NCBI GenBank assembly: GCA_015222255.1 | Contig: JADFUX010000039.1 | Coordinates: forward strand, 1-6,702 | Origin: Chloroflexota bacterium | GTDB lineage: Bacteria > Chloroflexota > Dehalococcoidia > GIF9 > AB-539-J10 | Length of the DNA stretch: 6,702 nucleotides | Reading direction: 5' to 3' | Part shown: positions 6,127 to 6,702 of the stretch, piece by piece | Layout: the number at the start of each line of letters is the position of its first letter | How positions within the stretch are numbered: the first letter of the stretch is position 1 | Translations under genes and position numbers: made by a program | Notes under the pieces: model-generated | Told to the model about the DNA's origin: nothing | The model's input: the letters and a program-made list of their open reading frames with translations, nothing else | The model's database searches: none

Positions 6127-6702
6127 GCTAAGAGATGTAACCGTTTGTTATGATACCGCCATGATACTAAATGAAACAAGTTTGGGGGTGGATAGTGGCG
6201 AATTGGTGGGTATCGTAGGCCCAAACGGTGCCGGAAAGACGACTTTGCTCCGCACTATAGCAGGGTTAATAAACTGGGAAAGGGAGATAACCAAAGGGAT
6301 GAGGAAAGAACTCGCAAACATAACCTTGCAAGGTAGCATTACGTTTGACGGAGAGCGGATAGACAATCTGCCGGCCCATCAGATAGTGAGAAAAGGTTTG
6401 ATTCTCTGCCCGGAAAGAGGGAGGCCGTTTCGTGAGATGACGGTCATGGATAATCTGAAAGCTGGCGCTTACCTTTGCAAGGATCCAAAAGAGATGTCGA
6501 GAAATCTGGAGAAGGTCTATGAACTATTTCCAGTATTGAAAGAGCGAAGGAATCAAACATCGGGAACGTTATCTGGTGGGGAGCGCACAATGCTTGCTAT
6601 TGCAAGGGCATTGATGCACCAACCTAAGCTTCTGTGCATTGATGAACCCTCAACCGGGCTTGCCCCCAAGGTAAAGGACGATCTGTTCAAACGAGTAAAA
6701 GA
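6116..6702 (+). CDS. livF: ABC transporter ATP-binding protein, LivF type (3' end outside window)
   Basis: The second ATPase of the HAAT-type importer and partner of LivG. From TTG 6116 the frame is open to the window edge, giving 195 of roughly 235-250 residues. It begins (M)LLELRDVTVCYDTAMILN, as LivF proteins do, and overlaps the livG end by 11 bases. Walker A is GPNGAGKTT (35-43). The LivF-type CPERGRPFREMTVMDNL stretch is at 98-114. The signature is LSGGERTMLAIARALM (152-167) and Walker B is LLCIDEPSTGLAP (172-184). An oddity is about 16-20 extra residues at roughly 53-72 (WEREITKGMRKELANITLQG) between the Walker A helix and the GSITFDG strand. Most LivF proteins have only a short turn there. 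Its high charge suggests a surface loop. The first in-frame ATG would be codon 16 and would cut off the first strand. The permease and binding-protein genes are not in the window. Confidence 0.87.
   Translation, partial: MLLELRDVTVCYDTAMILNETSLGVDSGELVGIVGPNGAGKTTLLRTIAGLINWEREITKGMRKELANITLQGSITFDGERIDNLPAHQIVRKGLILCPERGRPFREMTVMDNLKAGAYLCKDPKEMSRNLEKVYELFPVLKERRNQTSGTLSGGERTMLAIARALMHQPKLLCIDEPSTGLAPKVKDDLFKRVK

Overview
This is a bacterial window with protein-coding genes packed on both strands, apparently balanced base composition, tight operons, Shine-Dalgarno (SD) sites and two likely TTG starts. No rRNA, tRNA, CRISPR array or mobile element was recognised. The source is most plausibly an uncultured anaerobic or thermophilic bacterium, with Chloroflexota (Dehalococcoidia-like) the best guess. 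That guess rests only on the remembered flavour of the LysRS and liv-type proteins and is low confidence.

Left block, minus strand (1-2017). Three genes read leftward: a 71-residue DUF2007-type protein, lysS (class II lysyl-tRNA synthetase) and the first 105 residues of serS (seryl-tRNA synthetase), which runs off the left edge. The gaps are 3 and 17 bases, so they look like one translation-related operon.

Middle block, plus strand (about 2060-3460). Diverging from that operon across about 70-125 bases is a polyamine pair. speD encodes a pyruvoyl-dependent S-adenosylmethionine decarboxylase. speE encodes an aminopropyltransferase and overlaps speD by ATGA. SpeD makes decarboxylated AdoMet and SpeE transfers its aminopropyl group to an amine. 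The SpeE motifs (GGGEGATLREVL, DLADP) resemble the thermospermine-synthase (ACL5) and Thermus types more than classical spermidine synthase, so the amine acceptor is uncertain. A possible promoter sits so close to the upstream ATG that the true speD start is probably a TTG at 2142. A short hairpin follows speE.

Right block, plus strand (about 3599-6702). After a spacer of about 200 bases with an extended -10 promoter candidate come an AMP-forming acyl-CoA ligase, a LivG-type ABC ATPase and a LivF-type ABC ATPase (3' end outside the window). The ligase and livG are 1 base apart, and livG and livF overlap. A carboxylate activator joined to a branched-chain amino acid (HAAT) type importer suggests uptake of an organic acid and its activation to a CoA thioester. 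Permease and binding-protein genes would be expected outside the window.

No wholly new system is evident. The best leads are the substrate of the ACL5-like SpeE, the substrate of the ligase and Liv cassette, and unusual insertions and signature motifs in both ABC ATPases.
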